Positions 62,685-64,000 of a DNA stretch of 64,000 nt are shown piece by piece (the stretch's first letter is position 1; each line of letters begins with the position of its first letter). The stretch covers positions 930,001-994,000 of the forward strand of contig OZ223308.1 of assembly GCA_965140765.1 (NCBI GenBank). Direction: 5' to 3'. Source of the stretch: Sunxiuqinia sp963678245 (GTDB taxonomy: Bacteria > Bacteroidota > Bacteroidia > Bacteroidales > Prolixibacteraceae). A program made the translations under genes and the position numbers. The notes under the pieces were generated by a model, which did not search any database, was not told the origin of the DNA, and saw only the letters and a program-made list of their open reading frames with translations.

Positions 62685-63163
62685 TTGAAGAATATAACCA
62701 AGCAGTAAATCTTTATGCAGATGGAGTTTTTCGATTTGTTTTGAAGAATATCAAAGACCAGGAAAAGGCACGTGATATTGTTCAGGATAGTTTCGAAAAG
62801 CTTTGGATGCATAAGCGAACGGTTGATTCATGCAAAATAAAATCATATTTATTTTCCACGGCTTACCATCGAACAATTGATGTGATCCGAAAAGATCAGC
62901 GTCAAAAACGTTACGATGATCTGCAACTTCAAGATGAAGGGCATGATCAGCAATATTCTGATATTGGCGAAGTGCTGAATCAGGCCATTCGTTTGCTCCC
63001 GGAGGATCAGCGATCGGTACTGATGTTGCGCGACTATGAAGGTTATTCTTACAAAGAGATTAGCGAATTAACCGCTCTGAGTGAATCCCAGGTGAAGGTG
63101 TATATTTATCGAGCCCGGGTGTTTTTGAAGAATTATATTGGCAAATTAGATGTGCTTGTTTAA
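62678..63163 (+). CDS. ECF RNA polymerase sigma factor
   Basis: A 161-residue sigma-70 protein: region 2 ('ARDIVQDSFEKLWMHKRTVD', 'KSYLFSTAYHRTIDVIRKDQ') and region 4 ('LLPEDQRSVLMLRDYEGYSY', 'LSESQVKVYIYRARVFLKNY'). It is followed after 3 bp by a gene for a single-pass membrane protein that is its probable anti-sigma partner. Its start codon lies within an inverted repeat. Confidence 0.93.
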   Translation: MTVEEYNQAVNLYADGVFRFVLKNIKDQEKARDIVQDSFEKLWMHKRTVDSCKIKSYLFSTAYHRTIDVIRKDQRQKRYDDLQLQDEGHDQQYSDIGEVLNQAIRLLPEDQRSVLMLRDYEGYSYKEISELTALSESQVKVYIYRARVFLKNYIGKLDVLV

Positions 63164-63166
63164 CTT

Positions 63167-64000
63167 ATGAATATTGACCGTACAAATTACGAGATTTACT
63201 TTTTGGATTATCTTGACGGTACTTTGCTTGATAATCAGGTTGATGTGTTTTTAGATTTCCTGAATGACAATCCTGATCTTCATGAAGAACTAAAAGCGGT
63301 TTCGGCTATTAAAAAGCTGGAGCCCGATTTAACGGTTTTACCAAGAAAAGAAGTTTTGAAAAAAAATACGTTGACTGAATCTCCCGAATTTGATTATCGG
63401 GCAATTGCCCTGATGGAAAACGACTTGAGTATAGAAGATGAAAAAGCGTTTATTCATGAAATTACCAGCAATCCTAAAAAAGAGCTTTATTTTGACCAAT
63501 TCCTGAGAACGAAACTTCAAGTTGAACCCGATATTGTTTTTAATGACAAGGAACGGCTTTACAAAAAATCAAACACCAAAATTTTAATGCTTTGGGCAAG
63601 TCACGTTGCAGCTGTTTTGCTCCTTTCCTTTTTTGTTTATGCTATTTGGAATTATTCAACGACAAATCAACAACCGGTTCAGTTGGCCGAAGAACAACAG
63701 CCGGATTTCGAAAAACAAAAAGTTACCACTCCGAATCAAGCACCGATTGTTTTGAATGAGTATGAAAATCAGCAACCCAAAAAAGAACACGAAGTCATCA
63801 AGCCGATTCCGGTTATTCAACCAACTATCACAACTCCTGTTGAAAAGCAATCAAATCAATTAATTACCATCAGGGAAGCCGCTCCTGCAACTTTAAAGCC
63901 TAAAAGTATTCAGCTTAAACACAACAATCCGCAAACAATTGCGCTGGTTGAAAAGAAGCATCAACATTCGAATGCACCTGATTATCTGAGTATAGACGAA
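63167..64000 (+). CDS. Probable anti-sigma-like membrane protein, cut by window end
   Basis: From ATG 63167 the frame stays open for 278 codons to the last base. It begins MNIDRTNYEIYFLDYLDGTL, the short acidic 'N-E-x-x-x-x-YLDG-L' motif that opens many Bacteroidota anti-sigma-type proteins ('ALDNELSAEE..VE.FL..NP' style: 'DVFLDFLNDNPDLHEELK'). One transmembrane helix lies at about 134-160 ('MLWASHVAAVLLLSFFVYAI'). A long periplasmic proline/glutamine-rich region follows. The C-terminus is outside the window. Position directly after the sigma gene supports an anti-sigma role; this is inference. Confidence 0.75.
   Translation, partial: MNIDRTNYEIYFLDYLDGTLLDNQVDVFLDFLNDNPDLHEELKAVSAIKKLEPDLTVLPRKEVLKKNTLTESPEFDYRAIALMENDLSIEDEKAFIHEITSNPKKELYFDQFLRTKLQVEPDIVFNDKERLYKKSNTKILMLWASHVAAVLLLSFFVYAIWNYSTTNQQPVQLAEEQQPDFEKQKVTTPNQAPIVLNEYENQQPKKEHEVIKPIPVIQPTITTPVEKQSNQLITIREAAPATLKPKSIQLKHNNPQTIALVEKKHQHSNAPDYLSIDE

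Noticed and set aside
1..64000. CRISPR arrays, tRNA or rRNA genes, intact insertion sequences
   Set aside because: No regularly spaced repeats, cloverleaf-like sequences, rRNA motifs or complete transposase genes were seen by eye.

Overview
The window comes from a Bacteroidota chromosome, most likely a marine or sediment Bacteroidales/Marinilabiliales-type organism (an inference, not a proven placement). Support: a SusC/SusD polysaccharide utilization locus (PUL) with a hybrid two-component sensor, TonB receptor/DUF4249 pairs, the type IX secretion protein PorZ, FHS-type sugar transport, ECF sigma factors with membrane partners, and TAnnTTTG -7 promoter boxes close to several starts. No rRNA, tRNA, CRISPR array or intact insertion sequence was seen.

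Positions 1-7.1 kb are an accessory margin: decayed integrase and small membrane gene remnants, an exported protein of unknown function, a broken lipoprotein, a split membrane protein, and an intact TPR-histidine kinase/NarL-type regulator pair. Positions 7.6-19.0 kb (minus strand) hold a compact beta-glucan PUL in the order HTCS sensor, GH16 lipoprotein, SusC, SusD, surface glycan-binding protein. Positions 19.1-27.7 kb are rich in wreckage: a decayed REC-AraC regulator, a duplicated 5' end of an ECF sigma gene, the intact sigma operon with two membrane proteins, a broken zinc-type dehydrogenase, a coaX stub, a membrane-anchored response regulator, and an HTCS broken in three places. The broken HTCS lies just downstream of an intact GH31 enzyme with a PA14 insert (27.8-30.6 kb).

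From 30.9 kb on the content is mostly intact and conserved: GIY-YIG and SPOR proteins, an aminotransferase-fold protein lacking its PLP lysine, the rdgB-porZ-recO operon, a DUF2254 membrane protein, comF, a TonB receptor/DUF4249 pair, sirtuin and barrel protein, dnaG, a PPOX protein, an SDR epimerase, an MFS/ROK sugar pair, a DksA-like protein and a PpsR-type regulator. Between DUF2254 and comF, the minus strand carries a strongly structured intergenic RNA candidate with its own terminator.

At 52.9-56.0 kb, an EgtD-like histidine methyltransferase and a multi-rhodanese protein with a CGTGWRG loop look like the EanA/EanB route to ergothioneine. A third, frameshifted gene follows in the same direction. 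Next come a PocR/multi-PAS kinase with a divergent CheY-like regulator, a dCMP deaminase, a CtpA-type protease, and an ECF sigma factor with its likely membrane-anchored partner, which is cut by the window end.
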